From JAFIEN01 sp051859505 (lineage in GTDB: Bacteria > Pseudomonadota > Alphaproteobacteria > Rhodobacterales > Rhodobacteraceae), in NCBI GenBank assembly GCA_051859505.1, contig JBHYFN010000012.1, positions 37,803-101,802 on the forward strand: DNA of 64,000 bases. The letters run 5' to 3'. A program made the translations under genes and the position numbers. This document shows, piece by piece, positions 54,354 through 62,947 of this stretch (within the stretch, counting starts at the first letter, position 1; every line of letters starts with the position of its first letter). The notes below the pieces were generated by a model. It was given only the letters and a program-made list of their open reading frames with translations. It did no database searches and was not told the DNA's origin.

Positions 54354-55061
54354 TCACGCCCTCAGCCAGCCGGGCAGATCGGCGATACTGTCCAGCACGA
54401 TATCCGCCTCGGGGGCCAGGGTGGCCCGGTCGGCAAGGCCGGTCAGCACGCCCACGGCCACCATGCCGGCCGCGCGGGCGGCATGAAGATCATGCAGGCT
54501 GTCGCCCACCATCAGGCATTCGGAGGGGGCGAGGCCGGTCTTTTCGGCAAAGGCCAGAAGCTGCCCCGGGGCGGGCTTGCCGCCAAAGCCGCTGTCGAAA
54601 CCGGCGATGAAATCGAACAGGCCCGTCACCCCCGCCGCCTCCAGATGCGCGCGCGCCGGCGCCTCGGTATCGTTGGTGGCGATGCCAAGGCGCAGGTCCA
54701 TCGCCCGCAGCGCCGACAGAACCGGCACAAGCGGTGCCGCCTCGACCTGCGGGGCAAGGGCCGCGCGGGCATCCATCCGCGCCATCAGGCCGGTCAGGTC
54801 GTCATCGGGAAACAATGGCAGGATCGTCTGGGCCACGATCTCGGTCGTGTGGGCGATCACCACGCTGTCGGGGCGAAAGCCGGATGTCTGAAGATCATAG
54901 CCCAGCGCCTCGGAGAGGGCGGCAAGGCGCTGCGGATCGTCGCCGGATTCCTCAAGCAGGAACCCCCGGGTCCAGGTGCCCCATGTGGCCTGAAAATCGA
55001 ACAGCGTGCCGTCCTTGTCGAACAGAACCCCGCCGATCCGCCGTGTCACGAACTCGCCCAT
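54354..55061 (-). CDS. HAD-family hydrolase, phosphoglycolate phosphatase-like
   Basis: A 235-residue HAD phosphatase. Motif I is LFDKDGTLFD (nucleophile Asp near residue 14), motif II IATNDTEAPA, motif III Lys in GGKPAPG and motif IV MVGDSLHDLHAA. The cap domain sits between motifs I and II. ATG 55061 with GGAGGAG upstream is clear; longer open frames upstream lack support. It may repair 2-phosphoglycolate or act on another small phosphate ester. It is 100 bases before the MttB-family gene on the same strand. Confidence 0.9.
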   Translation of the reverse strand: MGEFVTRRIGGVLFDKDGTLFDFQATWGTWTRGFLLEESGDDPQRLAALSEALGYDLQTSGFRPDSVVIAHTTEIVAQTILPLFPDDDLTGLMARMDARAALAPQVEAAPLVPVLSALRAMDLRLGIATNDTEAPARAHLEAAGVTGLFDFIAGFDSGFGGKPAPGQLLAFAEKTGLAPSECLMVGDSLHDLHAARAAGMVAVGVLTGLADRATLAPEADIVLDSIADLPGWLRA

Positions 55062-55155
55062 TGCCACACTCCTCCGGGTCGGCCCATCCCTAGCTTTTGC
55101 CGGCGGCGGTTGCCACGCCAATTCGCACCCTTGCGCCCCCCGCCCCGCGAGCGAC

Positions 55156-55434
55156 TCAGGTCCACTCCACCGGGGCCCCGCCCGGCAAGGCGTGCAGCGC
55201 CCGCAGCGGCTGGTCATAGGCAAGGCCGGCGGCGTCGCAAAAGGCGATGACCCAGTCGTCATTCATCGTCACGAAGCCCAGGATCGAGCGCAGGAAGGCC
55301 GGTTCGTCCAGCCGCGTCCTGAGATCCTCGACCCCGGCCCCGGTCGAGCCAAGGAAGACGGGCAGAAGCTCGTCATTGGTCGCCAGCCAGCCAAGGGCCG
55401 AGAGGGCGATGGTTTCGGCATGTTCACGGTTCAT
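55156..55434 (-). CDS. DUF3572 family protein
   Basis: A 92-residue soluble protein of the alphaproteobacterial DUF3572 family: an N-terminal helix HAETIALSALGWLATNDELLPVFLGSTG, then FLRSILGFVTMNDDWVIAFCDAAGL. Function unknown. It is divergent from the pleD-like gene 107 bases away, an arrangement kept in related genomes. ATG 55434. Confidence 0.8.
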   Translation of the reverse strand: MNREHAETIALSALGWLATNDELLPVFLGSTGAGVEDLRTRLDEPAFLRSILGFVTMNDDWVIAFCDAAGLAYDQPLRALHALPGGAPVEWT

Positions 55435-55541
55435 TCAACTACCTTACGTTCACGGAAACCGTTTCTTAACCATTGAACGGCACTCTCGCGCCAATACCGG
55501 GACCAGTGCCCCTGTTTCCACGCTGTGCAGAAAGCAAGTTC

Positions 55542-57005
55542 ATGTCAGGTCGTATCCTCATTGTTGACGGTGTCGCAACGAATCGCATCCTTCTGCGGGC
55601 CATGCTGATCGCCGCCCATCATGAAGTCGAGATCACGGCAACCCCGGCCGAGGCCGCCGCCAGCGTGGCGGCGCAGCGCCCCGATCTTGTGCTGCTGGAC
55701 ATCTGCCAGGATCCCGAGGCGGCGCTGGCCTTCTGCACGCGGATCAAGGCCGAAGGGGGGGACCAGCCGATCCCGGTGATTGCCACGCTCTCGGGCCAGC
55801 GCTACTGCCAGAACGCGCCCACCCGGATCGAGGCTTTGCGCGCCGGCGCCGATGACGTGATCGACAAATCCGCCCCCGACACGCTGTTGCAGGCCCGGAT
55901 CCGCAGCCTGTTGCGCGCCCGCGACGCGGCCGCCGAGCTGGTGCTGGACGAGGATTGCGAGGCTGCAAGCGGCTTTGCAGAGGGCCCGACCCCGTTCGAG
56001 CGGCCCGGAACCGTTGGCGTGATCGCGCCGGGGGGGGTCGCCGGGCCGCGCGCCCTGGGCATGCTCTTGCACCGGCTGGCGCAACCCGCCCGGATCTTTG
56101 ATCCCGCGGCCGACATGTCGGACGAGGCGCTGACGCCCGCGCCCGACCTCTTCATCATCGACGGGGCGGGCACGGCCTATGCGGGGCCGGACCAGTTCTC
56201 GTCCGCGGATGTGTTCCGCATCGTCTCGGACCTGCGGTCGCGCTCGCTCAGCCGCCATGCCGCGATCCTGGTGATCCTGCCCCGGTCGCAGCCCGAAATG
56301 GCGGCCCTGGCGCTGGATCTGGGGGCGGCGGATGTGGTGGATGACGCTGTCACCGCCGACGAGCTTGCGCACCGGGTCCGCCACATCATCGCGCAGAAGG
56401 CCGCCGCGGATCGCCGCCGCGACCATGTGCAAAGCCAGCTTCTGGCCGCGATCACCGATCCGCTGACCGGGCTGCACAACCGCCGCTACGCGATCCCCCG
56501 GCTCGAGCGGATGATCTGGTCGGCGCAGGGGTCGGGGCGCGCCTGCGCGGTGATGATGCTGGATATCGACCATTTCAAGCGGATCAACGATACCCATGGC
56601 CATGCCGCCGGGGACAGCATCCTGATCGAGGTGGCCAATCGCCTGCGCGAGAACCTCCGCGCCATCGACCTTGTCGCCCGCATCGGCGGCGAGGAATTCC
56701 TGGTCGCCATGCCCGACACCACCCTCGAACAGGCGCGCGGCGCGGCCGAGCGGTTGCGGCGCGTGATCGAGGGCAGCCCCTTCGCGGCCGGCGAGACGAA
56801 AGGCGCCCAGCCGCTGCGCCCCGGCCCGACCGACCGGATCGAGGTCACCCTGTCGATCGGGGTCGCCGTCAACAGGCCCGACGAGGCCGAGGGCCTGCCG
56901 GGCGAGGCCGCCATCGGCCGCCTTCTGGGGCAGGCGGATACGGCGCTTTATGCGGCCAAGAATGCGGGGCGGAATCAGGTCACAGTCTCGTCCAACGCGG
57001 CCTGA
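55542..57005 (+). CDS. pleD: PleD-like response regulator with GGDEF diguanylate cyclase domain
   Basis: A 487-residue protein: receiver domain (1-125), a degenerate second receiver (about 155-285) and a GGDEF domain (about 300-485). The active site GGEEF is at 382-386 and the inhibitory I-site RAID at 373-376, spaced as in Caulobacter PleD, so it should make cyclic di-GMP with product inhibition. Phosphoacceptor Asp53, Thr82 and Lys109 are present, but the second acidic residue of the usual DD pair is Gly10 (ILIVDG), which may alter Mg binding. ATG 55542 is favoured over an upstream in-frame start at 55473. Confidence 0.92.
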   Translation: MSGRILIVDGVATNRILLRAMLIAAHHEVEITATPAEAAASVAAQRPDLVLLDICQDPEAALAFCTRIKAEGGDQPIPVIATLSGQRYCQNAPTRIEALRAGADDVIDKSAPDTLLQARIRSLLRARDAAAELVLDEDCEAASGFAEGPTPFERPGTVGVIAPGGVAGPRALGMLLHRLAQPARIFDPAADMSDEALTPAPDLFIIDGAGTAYAGPDQFSSADVFRIVSDLRSRSLSRHAAILVILPRSQPEMAALALDLGAADVVDDAVTADELAHRVRHIIAQKAAADRRRDHVQSQLLAAITDPLTGLHNRRYAIPRLERMIWSAQGSGRACAVMMLDIDHFKRINDTHGHAAGDSILIEVANRLRENLRAIDLVARIGGEEFLVAMPDTTLEQARGAAERLRRVIEGSPFAAGETKGAQPLRPGPTDRIEVTLSIGVAVNRPDEAEGLPGEAAIGRLLGQADTALYAAKNAGRNQVTVSSNAA

Positions 57006-57107
57006 AACCGCGCCGGGCGGCTGGGACATCGCGCCGCAACCCGGCATTTCCCCCTTTCAATCTCGCGGCAGGAGGTCCATTTCCGGCACAGGACGGGAGT
57101 GCCTCGA

Positions 57108-57563
57108 ATGACTGCAGCCGATCACAGCGACGACGAAACCGGCCAGGCGATGGCGCAAGCCCGGGCGCAAGGCGCGCGCCCAAGTGCGGCTGCCGAGGAC
57201 GACCGCCCGACCTGGCCCGCCATCCGGCGCGGCTTTCGGCGCCGCTGTCCGCATTGCGGGCAGGCGCATATGTTCGACGGCTATCTCAAGGTGACGGATG
57301 TCTGCCCGGTCTGCGGCGAAGAGCTTTTGCACCACCGGGCGGACGACGGGCCGGCCTATCTGACCATCCTGGTCGTCGGCCATCTGATGGCGCCCTTCAT
57401 CCACATCGTCTTTACCCGCTTCCGGCCCGAGCCGATGGTGATGGCGACCGTCTTCACCATCGCCTGCGTGGCGCTGTCGCTGTATCTTCTGCCCCGGCTG
57501 AAAGGCGTGGTGGTGGGGATCCAGTGGGCCCGCCGCATGCACGGTTTCGGAGCGGCGAGCTGA
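57108..57563 (+). CDS. DUF983 zinc-ribbon membrane protein
   Basis: A 151-residue protein. Residues about 37-50 begin the conserved WPAIRRGFRRRCPHCG; two CxxC pairs (CPHCG and CPVCG) probably bind Zn. HHRADDGPAYLTI follows, then two transmembrane helices (about 87-105 and 113-132). It matches DUF983, common in Rhodobacterales and of unknown role. ATG 57108 with GGGAG upstream; a GTG 9 bases earlier is also possible. The next gene starts within or at its 3' end. Confidence 0.85.
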   Translation: MTAADHSDDETGQAMAQARAQGARPSAAAEDDRPTWPAIRRGFRRRCPHCGQAHMFDGYLKVTDVCPVCGEELLHHRADDGPAYLTILVVGHLMAPFIHIVFTRFRPEPMVMATVFTIACVALSLYLLPRLKGVVVGIQWARRMHGFGAAS

Positions 57564-58315
57564 CCGCATCCGGCCAGACGGGGCCCACCGCAACGGGGCC
57601 TGCCAGAACGGGGCCTGCCGGAACGGGGCCCGACACCCCCGCGATCCGCGACGCGGCCACGGTGATCGTGCTGCGCGACCGGGCGACGCGGCCCCGCATC
57701 CTGATGGGGCAGCGGGGGGCGGCGGCGGCCTTCATGCCGATGAAATTCGTCTTTCCCGGCGGCGCGGTCGATCCGGCGGATGCCGCCGTGCCATTGGCGC
57801 GGCCGCTGGCCGATCCCTGCCGGACACGGCTGGCCGAGGAGAGCCGCCTTTCACCCGAGGCGCTGGCCGCCGCGGCCATCCGCGAGCTTTGGGAAGAGAC
57901 GGGGCAGATGCTTGGCCGGCCCGGCACATGGGCGGGGGCGCCGCGGGGCTGGCGCGGTTTTGCGGCCAGCGGCCACCTGCCCGATGCCGGCGCCCTGCGC
58001 TTTTTCTTTCGCGCCGTGACCCCGCCGGGCCGGCCGCGGCGGTTCGATGCGCGCTTCCTTCTGGCCGAGGCCGAGGATCTGGCGACCGATCCCGACGATT
58101 TCACCCGCGCCGAGGCAGAGCTGGCGCATCTGCAATGGGTGCCGCTTGATGCCGCGCGGCAGTTCGACCTGCCCTTCATCACCGAGGTTGTCCTGGCCGA
58201 GCTTTGGGCGCGGATCGACGACCCCGCCCCACCCGCAAGCGTGCCCTTCTTCCGCAATGACGACGAGGCGCATCTGGTGGCGCGGCTTGGGGGGCGGAGC
58301 CCTCTGCCCGGCTGA
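57524..58315 (+). CDS. Nudix hydrolase with repeat-bearing N-terminus
   Basis: A Nudix-fold protein resembling the NUDT19-like group (FMPMKFVFPGGAVDPADA, then LSPEALAAAAIRELWEETGQ, the Nudix box). The first Gly of the usual G-x5-E part is replaced by Glu; REL-WEE-TG is intact. It would hydrolyse a nucleoside diphosphate derivative such as a CoA or sugar conjugate. The start is unclear: GTG 57524, or CTG 57560 overlapping the DUF983 stop (CTGA). The first 40 or so residues contain GPTAT-GPART-GPAGT repeats encoded by a 15-bp tandem array and probably lie outside the fold. Confidence 0.8.
   Translation: MGPPHARFRSGELTASGQTGPTATGPARTGPAGTGPDTPAIRDAATVIVLRDRATRPRILMGQRGAAAAFMPMKFVFPGGAVDPADAAVPLARPLADPCRTRLAEESRLSPEALAAAAIRELWEETGQMLGRPGTWAGAPRGWRGFAASGHLPDAGALRFFFRAVTPPGRPRRFDARFLLAEAEDLATDPDDFTRAEAELAHLQWVPLDAARQFDLPFITEVVLAELWARIDDPAPPASVPFFRNDDEAHLVARLGGRSPLPG
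57580..57632 (+). repeat. 15-bp tandem repeat inside the Nudix gene
   Basis: Units GGGGCCCACCGCAAC, GGGGCCTGCCAGAAC and GGGGCCTGCCGGAAC (57580-57624), then a partial unit. The period keeps the reading frame and encodes five-residue GPxxT repeats. The core GGGGCCTGCC is shared with the 13-bp array at 6428-6485. Confidence 0.85.
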
Positions 58316-58338
58316 GTCACTGGCAGCCGGCCGCCCTC

Positions 58339-59313
58339 TCAGCGCCGCCAGAGCGGATGGGGCACCGGATCCTTGGCGCGCCAGAAATGGCGGCGAAAGA
58401 CCTCGGCATAGGACCGGTAGCGATAGCCGTCGTTGCGCGCGAGGTAATGGTCGGGCCGGGCACGATAGAGCGCCGGCAGCCGATACCAGGCGACGCGGGG
58501 ATGCATGTGGTGGACGACATGCAGGTTGTTGTTCAGGAAAAGGAAGGCCAGCGGGCCGCGATCCTCGATCACCACGGTGCGGCCGCGCGCCTTCTCATGG
58601 GCGCGGTGTTCCAGGAAGGTCCGGATCTTGAGCAGGCCCAGCGCCGCCCAGACCGCAATCAGATAGGCCCAGAAGGGCAGCGGCGCGACCGCCACGATCA
58701 CCAGCGTCACGCCAAGCCCCGGCAGATGCCAGAGCCAGCCCGCAAGAACGGCCCGGTCGCCCGCCCGGATCGCCCTGAGATCACCGGCAAGGAAGGTCCA
58801 CAGGCCGATGAAGGGGCCGATCAGGATCCGCCCGGCCAGCGTGTTGTTGACCCTGAGCAGCGCCTTGCCGGCGGCGGGCAGACGGTCCCAGACCGCAGGA
58901 TCGAGGTAGTTCGATTCCGGATCGTCATAGGGATCGGTCAGATGTTCGTCCTGATGATGCGCCAGATGCAGGTCGCGGAATCGCAGGTAGGGGACAAACA
59001 GGGTCAGCGGCAGGGCCATGAGCACCGCATTGACCGCGCGGCTTGGCGTCGGGTGGTCGTGGATCGCCTCATGCGTCAGCGAGGAATGGAGCGCCAGCAC
59101 CACCCCCAGCACCGGAAGGGCAAGCCAGAGCGACAGGGCGGGAAGCCAGAACAGGCCGATCAGCCAGGACAGGTAGCAGCCAAGCATGACGCCCAGGGTG
59201 GGCCATTCGATCCGCCCGGCCATGCCGGTCCTGGTGCTGGTGTAGGTGCCGGTGTCGGCTCCTGTGTCGGGGGCGTTCGCCGGGGGCGCGCCCCGGAAGT
59301 CTTCGATATCCAC
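58339..59313 (-). CDS. Membrane fatty acid desaturase
   Basis: A 324-residue membrane di-iron desaturase. Three histidine boxes are visible: THEAIHDHP, HLAHHQDEH and HVVHHMHP, set among four or more hydrophobic helices. The short IEDFRG N-terminus is followed by a Thr/Gly-rich spacer. GTG 59313 with AGGACA upstream is preferred; ATG 59223 would drop 30 residues before the first helix. It is divergent from an XRE regulator. It could desaturate lipid acyl chains or act on a related substrate such as carotenoid rings. Confidence 0.87.
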   Translation of the reverse strand: MDIEDFRGAPPANAPDTGADTGTYTSTRTGMAGRIEWPTLGVMLGCYLSWLIGLFWLPALSLWLALPVLGVVLALHSSLTHEAIHDHPTPSRAVNAVLMALPLTLFVPYLRFRDLHLAHHQDEHLTDPYDDPESNYLDPAVWDRLPAAGKALLRVNNTLAGRILIGPFIGLWTFLAGDLRAIRAGDRAVLAGWLWHLPGLGVTLVIVAVAPLPFWAYLIAVWAALGLLKIRTFLEHRAHEKARGRTVVIEDRGPLAFLFLNNNLHVVHHMHPRVAWYRLPALYRARPDHYLARNDGYRYRSYAEVFRRHFWRAKDPVPHPLWRR

Positions 59314-59412
59314 GATTGTCCTGTTCAGGTGATTTGCCCTGGCGCAGGATACCCCCTTGCCCTGCCCGCCCGGCAGAGCGTATCTGCGCACCAGAAACAC
59401 AACAAAGTTTGA

Positions 59413-59435
59413 TTTTGTCACCAGAGCTGACAAAA
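59413..59435. promoter_or_regulatory. Operator-like inverted repeat abutting the XRE start codon
   Basis: TTTTGTCA (59413-59420) and TGACAAAA (59428-59435) are perfect 8-bp arms with a 7-base spacer; the second arm touches the ATG at 59436. It lies in the divergent gap with the desaturase gene. Size and symmetry suit an XRE dimer, giving autorepression and control of the desaturase. Confidence 0.65.
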
Positions 59436-60284
59436 ATGGACAAACGCAGCCGCGCCCGCCTCTTTCGCGAGAGGCTGGCCGAGGGGATGGCGGTTGCGCG
59501 CCTGTCGCAGGCCGAACTGGCGCGGCGGATCGGGGTGGATCGCTCGACCGTGTCGCAGCTTCTGTCAGACCCCGGGGCGCGCCTGCCCAATGCGCAGGTG
59601 GTGGGCGAATGCGCCGCAGCACTTGGCGTGTCGTCGGACTGGCTGCTGGGGCTGACGATGCGGCCGGAACGCGCCGCCGATCTTGTCGCGGCCGCGATGT
59701 CGATCACCGAGGCGCCGCGGGCCCTGGTGGACGAGACGATCTTTGCCTGGCACCGCGAGGCGGCCGGCTACAAGATCCGCCATGTGCCCGCCGGCCTGCC
59801 CGACATGCTGAAGACGCCCGAGATGCTGCATTGGGAATACGAACCCTCGCTTGGGCGGACGGTGGATCAGGCGATCGGGGCAAGCCGCGACCGGCTGGAC
59901 TGGATGCGGGGCGCGCGGTCGGATTACGAGATCGCCTTCGCCACCCACGAGATCGAGAGCTTCGCCGCGGCCGAGGGCTATTATGCGGGCGTGCCGCTGG
60001 AGTTGCGGCGCGCGCAGATCGCCCATTGGAGGGATCTGCACGACCAGCTTTATCCCAAGCTGCGGGTCTTTCTGTTCGATGCCCGAAAGCTCTGGTCCGC
60101 GCCGATCACGGTTTTCGGGCCGCTTCTGGCCGTGGTCTATCTGGGGCGCCACTACCTTGCGTTTCGCGATGTCGAGCGGGTCGATGCGATCACCCGGCAT
60201 TTCGACCTTCTGGTGCGCGAGGCGGAGCGGCCCTCGCATGATCTGGGCGGCTATCTTGCCGATCTTGCGGCGCGGGTCGGGTAG
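59436..60284 (+). CDS. XRE-family regulator with C-terminal effector-like domain
   Basis: A 282-residue protein. The N-terminal Cro/C1-type HTH (RLAEGMAVARLSQAELARRIGVDRSTVSQLL, about residues 13-43) is followed by an unrecognised domain of about 200 residues with HWEYEPSLGRTVDQAIGASRDRLDWM and HEIESFAAAEGYYAGVPLELRR. No membrane helix or metal site is obvious. No ribosome-binding site is visible because the operator fills that space. The divergent desaturase gene makes control of lipid unsaturation the likely role, by inference. Confidence 0.85.
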   Translation: MDKRSRARLFRERLAEGMAVARLSQAELARRIGVDRSTVSQLLSDPGARLPNAQVVGECAAALGVSSDWLLGLTMRPERAADLVAAAMSITEAPRALVDETIFAWHREAAGYKIRHVPAGLPDMLKTPEMLHWEYEPSLGRTVDQAIGASRDRLDWMRGARSDYEIAFATHEIESFAAAEGYYAGVPLELRRAQIAHWRDLHDQLYPKLRVFLFDARKLWSAPITVFGPLLAVVYLGRHYLAFRDVERVDAITRHFDLLVREAERPSHDLGGYLADLAARVG

Positions 60285-60300
60285 GGCCTGCAGGGTCGGG

Positions 60301-60324
60301 GCGCGTGGGCTTTGCCCACCCTAC
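60301..60324. repeat. REP-like hairpin between XRE and lipocalin genes
   Basis: GTGGGC-TTT-GCCCAC (60305-60319) is a perfect triloop hairpin within GCGCGTGGGCTTTGCCCACC followed by CTAC. This string matches, as I recall, a short intergenic element seen repeatedly in proteobacterial genomes. It overlaps the lipocalin stop codon (60321-60323). Confidence 0.6.
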
Positions 60325-60863
60325 CGCGGATGCGGCACCATCTCGAGGCGGGAGGTGTCGTAGCCGTTGAAATCCAGCATCTCGAGCGCGGCGTTCAGCC
60401 TGTCCTGCGGGATCGTCGGGTCGCGGTTCAGGATCCATCCGGCGCGGCCGTTGGGCGTGCCCACGACGGCGGTGCGATAATCGTCATCGACCCAGAGCAC
60501 CCAGTAATCGCCCGCCACGAAGGGCACCGAGGCGAAGCGCACCTTGAGCCGGCCCGGCCCCACGATCTCGGCCGTGCCCTCGATCGTGCTGCGGATGCTG
60601 CCGTCGGGATTGCGGCAGGTGTTGCGGACCGAGATCAGCCCGTCCTCGCGCGCGCCGTATTCGGCCGTCACTCCGACGCAGCCCGCCTCGAAGAAGACCG
60701 GGAAACGCGCGATCTCGTACCAGGTGCCAAGATAGCGGTCGGGTTCGAACAGGGCCTTGGAGGCGATCGGCGCGGCCGGGTCGCGGTAGGTGGGGAAGAT
60801 CTCCTCCTGCCCCGGGCTGCAGGCGGCGGCGAGAAGCGTGAGGAGCAGGGCAAGGCGGCGCAA
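60321..60863 (-). CDS. Lipocalin-family lipoprotein (Blc-like)
   Basis: A 180-residue outer-membrane lipoprotein of the bacterial lipocalin family. The signal ends at a lipobox, LLAAAC, with Cys17 as the lipidated residue. The lipocalin motif GTWYEIARFP (about residues 48-57) and a C-terminal GWILNRDPTIPQDRLNAALEML are present. The start is TTG 60863 with AAAGGA upstream; no ATG fits the signal peptide. It may bind lysophospholipids or fatty acids at the envelope. The stop is inside a REP-like hairpin. Confidence 0.9.
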   Translation of the reverse strand: MRRLALLLTLLAAACSPGQEEIFPTYRDPAAPIASKALFEPDRYLGTWYEIARFPVFFEAGCVGVTAEYGAREDGLISVRNTCRNPDGSIRSTIEGTAEIVGPGRLKVRFASVPFVAGDYWVLWVDDDYRTAVVGTPNGRAGWILNRDPTIPQDRLNAALEMLDFNGYDTSRLEMVPHPR

Positions 60864-60937
60864 GGGAGCGTCCTTTCGGCTGGGCGGCCACAGGGGCCCG
60901 ATGAACCTAGCCCGGGTCGGGCGCAGGGCTTGGGCCG

Positions 60938-61978
60938 TCAATAGGGCATGGGCCAAGCCTTGTGAACGGCATCGATGGCGGTGACGACCTCGGGGGCCAG
61001 CGTGACCTCGTATCCGGCGAAGATGCGCTCGAGCTGGTCCAGCGTGGTGGCGCCGAAGATCGGGATGCTCTGGAACGGCCGCGTCCGGTGCCAGGCCATG
61101 GCCATATGGACCGGGTCGAGGCCGCTTTCCGCGGCGAGGTCCAGATAGGCCTGGATCGCGGCGAAGACGCGCTCGGACTTGCGGCCCCCCATCTCGGGGT
61201 TGAGCGCCATGCGCGAGCCTTCGGGCACCCGGCCCTCCTGATACTTGCCGGTCAGAAAGCCCGCGGCCAGTGGCGAGAAGGCCAGCAGCGACACCCCCTC
61301 GTTGACCGACATTTCGGCCATGTCGGTATCGTAGAGGCGGCAGAGCAGCGAATATTCGTTCTGCACCGAGGCGACCCGCGGCCCGCCGGTGGCCTCGGCC
61401 CGGTCGATCCAGCGGGTGGTGCCCCAGCAGCTTTCGTTCGAGAGACCAAAGGCGCGGATCTTGCCCTCGGCCACCAGATCGGCCAGCGCGCCCGTCACAT
61501 CGTCCATATGCGCCAGCGTGGCGGCATTGTCCTGCGACGAGGGGTCGTAGCGCCAGTTCTGGCGGAACATGTAGGAGCCGCGCATCGGCCAGTGCAGCTG
61601 GTAGAGGTCGATCACATCGGTCTGCAGCCGGCGAAGCGAGCTTTCGACCGTCTTGCGGATGATCGCGCCGCTGTAGCCCTCGCCCTCGCGCGCGGCCCCG
61701 CCGGGGCCGGCGACCTTGGTGGCCAGCACCATGTCGTTGCGCCGCCCGGTCTTTGCGATCCAGTTGCCGATGATCTGTTCGGTCAGGCCCACCGTCTCGG
61801 CGCGGACGGGGTTGACGGGATACATCTCGGCGGTGTCGACGAAATCGCAGCCGGCCTCGAGCGAGCGGTCGATCTGGGCATGGGCCTCGGCCTCGGAGGT
61901 CTGGTTGCCGAAGGTCATGGTGCCGAGGCTCCATTCCGAAACCATGATCCCCGTCCGTCCAAGCTCAACCCTGCGCAT
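60938..61978 (-). CDS. Aldo/keto reductase (Tas-like)
   Basis: A 346-residue NADPH-dependent aldo/keto reductase. Catalytic residues lie in FVDTAEMYPVNP (Asp and Tyr), TKVAGPGG (Lys) and YQLHWPM (His). The C-terminal SIPIFGATTLDQLERI stretch binds the cofactor phosphate. Length and the PVNPVRAETVGLTEQIIGNWI insert fit the Tas/YajO-like group. ATG 61978. It is 74 bases upstream of the lipocalin gene. Substrate unknown. Confidence 0.9.
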   Translation of the reverse strand: MRRVELGRTGIMVSEWSLGTMTFGNQTSEAEAHAQIDRSLEAGCDFVDTAEMYPVNPVRAETVGLTEQIIGNWIAKTGRRNDMVLATKVAGPGGAAREGEGYSGAIIRKTVESSLRRLQTDVIDLYQLHWPMRGSYMFRQNWRYDPSSQDNAATLAHMDDVTGALADLVAEGKIRAFGLSNESCWGTTRWIDRAEATGGPRVASVQNEYSLLCRLYDTDMAEMSVNEGVSLLAFSPLAAGFLTGKYQEGRVPEGSRMALNPEMGGRKSERVFAAIQAYLDLAAESGLDPVHMAMAWHRTRPFQSIPIFGATTLDQLERIFAGYEVTLAPEVVTAIDAVHKAWPMPY

Positions 61979-62186
61979 GTTCCGCCCCTCCTGCTTTGGT
62001 TCGGCCAGACCCTAGCGTCTGATGCGGGAAGGACAACCCGGCACAGGCACCGCCGCCCCGGTCGGTGCGCGGTGTCCGGCGCACGGCGGACGGCATGATC
62101 CGTGCGTTCCCTGCGATCTGATTCATGTCAAGGCGCTGTCGCGGGGATGCTCTAGGCTCTGCAGCGTCAGAAATGGGGAGAGAGCC

Positions 62187-62942
62187 ATGCAATTCGACTT
62201 CACCGGCAAGACCGTCATCGTGACCGGCGCCGCCTCGGGGATCGGGGCCGCCATCGCCCGCGACATGGCCCGGTTCGGCGCAAGCGTCATCCTGTCCGAC
62301 CTCGACGAAGAAGGCATGGCCGGCGTACGCGACGAGATCGCGGCCGCGGGCGGCACGGCTTTCGTGTTTCGGGCCGACAGTTCCGTCGCCTCGGAGGTGG
62401 CCGCCAGCGTCGATTTCGCGCTGAGCGAGACGGGGGCGCTGCATTACATCGTCAACAATGCCGGGATCGGGGGCCCGGCAGAGCGGGTGGGCGACTACCC
62501 GCTGGACGGCTGGCAGAAGGTGATCGACGTCAACCTCAACGGCGTCTTCTACGGGATGCGCTATGCGATCCCGGAAATCGTCAAGGCGGGCGGCGGGGCC
62601 GTGGTCAACATCGCCTCGATCCTCGGCTCGGTCGGCTTTGCCACGGCCAGCGCCTATGTGGCGGCCAAGCATGGCGTCGTGGGGATGAGCAAGGTCGCCG
62701 CGATGGAATATGCCAAGGACGGGGTCCGGGTGAACTCGATCGGCCCGGGCTTCATCCGGACCCCGCTTCTGGACAAGCATCTGGACGAGGCGACGCTTGC
62801 GGCCATCGCCGCGATGCATCCGGTGGGAAGGCTGGGCACGTCGGAAGAGGTCTCGGCGCTGACCTGTTTCCTTCTGTCCGATCAGGCCAGCTTCATCACC
62901 GGAAGCTACCACCTTGTCGACGGGGGCTTTACCGCGCAGTAG
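62187..62942 (+). CDS. Short-chain dehydrogenase/reductase
   Basis: A 251-residue classical SDR. TGAASGIG (residues 13-20) binds the cofactor, and Asp38 at the end of the second strand suggests NAD preference. NNAG is at 90-93 and the catalytic set is Ser144, Tyr157 and Lys161 (SAYVAAKHG). The end TGSYHLVDGGFTAQ is standard. ATG 62187 has GGGGAGAGAG upstream. Two palindromes follow the gene. Substrate unknown. Confidence 0.93.
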   Translation: MQFDFTGKTVIVTGAASGIGAAIARDMARFGASVILSDLDEEGMAGVRDEIAAAGGTAFVFRADSSVASEVAASVDFALSETGALHYIVNNAGIGGPAERVGDYPLDGWQKVIDVNLNGVFYGMRYAIPEIVKAGGGAVVNIASILGSVGFATASAYVAAKHGVVGMSKVAAMEYAKDGVRVNSIGPGFIRTPLLDKHLDEATLAAIAAMHPVGRLGTSEEVSALTCFLLSDQASFITGSYHLVDGGFTAQ

Positions 62943-62947
62943 CGCGG

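Noticed and set aside
55435..55541. CtrA binding site upstream of the pleD-like gene (CTTAACCATTGAAC)
   Set aside because: Only one TTAA half is present; the second half does not match TTAA at the required spacing.
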